Shown: piece by piece, positions 5,808 to 6,575 of the stretch
Layout: every line of letters starts with the position of its first letter
How positions within the stretch are numbered: position 1 is the first letter of the stretch
Made by a program: the position numbers and the translations under genes
From: Alphaproteobacteria bacterium
GTDB lineage: Bacteria; Pseudomonadota; Alphaproteobacteria; Caulobacterales; Parvularculaceae
DNA: 6,575 bases
Reading direction: 5' to 3'
NCBI GenBank assembly: GCA_030428745.1
Contig: JAUIEG010000152.1
Span: 1 to 6,575, forward strand
Notes under the pieces: generated by a model
What the model saw: the letters and a program-made list of their open reading frames with translations, nothing else
Databases searched by the model: none
Told to the model about the DNA's origin: nothing

Positions 5808-6575
5808 ATGATCGCGGAGCTCCAGACCGCCATTTCGAAAGTTCCCAGCCGCAAGGCCCAACTGAAGGGGCTGACGCAGGTTGAGGCGGTTAAAATCAAA
5901 GTCGAACGTGCGGCGCTTTTATTTCGCGGCGCTCCGACCGCTGTGATCGCCAGCAGCATAAATGCGCTGATCACCATGGCTGTCGCATGGCGCGCCGTGG
6001 AGCATGCGGTTCTGTTTACATGGGTGGGCGTTGTTATCGGCATCGCGATGTTGCGCGCCGGTTTGTGGCTGCATTATCGCATGGGCGGCGTCGGCGCGCG
6101 GCATTTGTCGAACTTTGCAAAACTGCACATCTTTTTCATGGCGCTGAACGGCATGGCGTGGGGCGCGCTTGCGCCCATCTTCGCCGTGCATGGGGTCATC
6201 GACCACGCGTTCCTTCCTTTCGTGATCGCCGGGATGACGGCGGCGGCGATTGTTTCCTCTGGCGCTTCCTGGCGCGCGGTGCTCGCCTTCAATATTCCCG
6301 CGCTCGCGCCGCTGGCGGCGACTTACGCCTATACATCAAGCGCAAACGGGCTCGCGATCGCCGGCGTCGTTGTTCTCTACGGCGCCGCGACCGCCTATCT
6401 TGCGCTTGTCACCCAACGCATGATCGACCGCTCGATCCTGTTGCACACCAAAAACGAAAAACTGCTGACGGCGCTCAGGCGCAAGGTCGACACGGCGCAT
6501 ACGGCGGAACAACGGTTCCGCGCGCTGGTGGAATCGTCACTCGACGTGACGCTGATCTTCTCGCCCGAAGGCCGC
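5808..6575 (+). CDS. Six-helix membrane sensor protein with C-terminal PAS domain (3'-truncated by window edge)
   Basis: An open frame of 256 codons runs without a stop to the right edge, so the protein is longer. ATG at 5808 is backed by a strong ribosome site (AAAGGAGAG, about 3-8 bases upstream). Residues 1-40 are polar and cytoplasmic; then six likely membrane helices follow at about 43-62, 68-88, 107-127, 134-152, 156-175 and 181-202. Residues 203-235 look like a charged helical linker (KNEKLLTALRRKVDTAHTAEQR), leading into RFRALVESSLDVTLIFSPEG, the typical opening of a PAS domain. Membrane bundle + linker + PAS is the front half of many signal-transduction proteins; the missing output domain is most likely GGDEF/EAL (cyclic-di-GMP turnover) or a histidine kinase, and the window cannot decide. 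I do not recognise the membrane part as a named MASE-type domain. The gene is divergent from the aminotransferase gene, with 307 bases between. Confidence 0.85.
   Translation, partial: MIAELQTAISKVPSRKAQLKGLTQVEAVKIKVERAALLFRGAPTAVIASSINALITMAVAWRAVEHAVLFTWVGVVIGIAMLRAGLWLHYRMGGVGARHLSNFAKLHIFFMALNGMAWGALAPIFAVHGVIDHAFLPFVIAGMTAAAIVSSGASWRAVLAFNIPALAPLAATYAYTSSANGLAIAGVVVLYGAATAYLALVTQRMIDRSILLHTKNEKLLTALRRKVDTAHTAEQRFRALVESSLDVTLIFSPEGR

Noticed and set aside
5629..5811. 60-codon + strand frame overlapping the sensor start as ATGA
   Set aside because: The ATGA overlap resembles translational coupling, but no ribosome site precedes 5629 and the peptide shows no domain, signal peptide or helix pattern; it covers the likely divergent promoter region.
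5178..5861. Long 227-codon - strand frame across the divergent region and the aminotransferase 5' end
   Set aside because: Most of it runs in another frame over the aminotransferase, which has all its catalytic residues; the peptide is Arg/Gly-rich, as expected of an out-of-frame reading in GC-rich DNA.
5719..6292. - strand frames antisense to the membrane sensor
   Set aside because: The + strand frame has a strong ribosome site, six clear membrane helices and a PAS start; the antisense peptides have no coherent features.

Overview
The window looks like a piece of an alphaproteobacterial chromosome. The evidence is the high GC content with GC-rich third positions, the style of the housekeeping proteins (EgtB, a short Dps, a subgroup I-gamma aspartate aminotransferase, a mitochondrial-type cytochrome c) and tightly packed genes with AGGAG-type ribosome sites. 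The genus cannot be fixed from this sequence; a marine, aerobic member of the class is my inference. I see no insertion sequence, phage gene or CRISPR array, so this reads as core or near-core DNA rather than an island.

Layout, left to right. (1) The 3' three-quarters of egtB, the iron-dependent sulfoxide synthase of ergothioneine synthesis, enters from the left edge on the + strand. (2) After a 71-base gap comes a class II aldolase/adducin-family gene on the same strand. (3) It converges, with only 5 bases between stop codons, on a - strand gene for a lipid-anchored monohaem cytochrome c. (4) A tRNA-Thr(TGT) gene on the + strand follows. (5) After about 270 bases of leader DNA comes a secreted chymotrypsin-fold (S1) serine protease that ends in a strong intrinsic terminator. 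(6) On the - strand lie dps (ferritin-like DNA/iron protein) and, upstream of it, a PLP-dependent aspartate aminotransferase gene. The 123 bases between them are AT-rich and hold a striking 39-base palindrome just upstream of dps. (7) A 307-base divergent intergenic region with two further dyads separates the aminotransferase from (8) a + strand gene for a six-helix membrane protein with a PAS domain starting at its C-terminal end, cut by the right edge.

The genes do not form one pathway. A loose theme is oxidative stress and redox: EgtB makes a thiol antioxidant precursor, Dps sequesters iron and consumes peroxide, and the cytochrome carries electrons. Only dps has a visible regulatory site. 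The items most worth a second look are the dps palindrome, the divergent region upstream of the aminotransferase, the truncated membrane sensor, and two enzymes that lack a textbook catalytic or specificity residue (the aldolase-like protein and the protease). I did not find convincing evidence of a wholly new multi-gene system.
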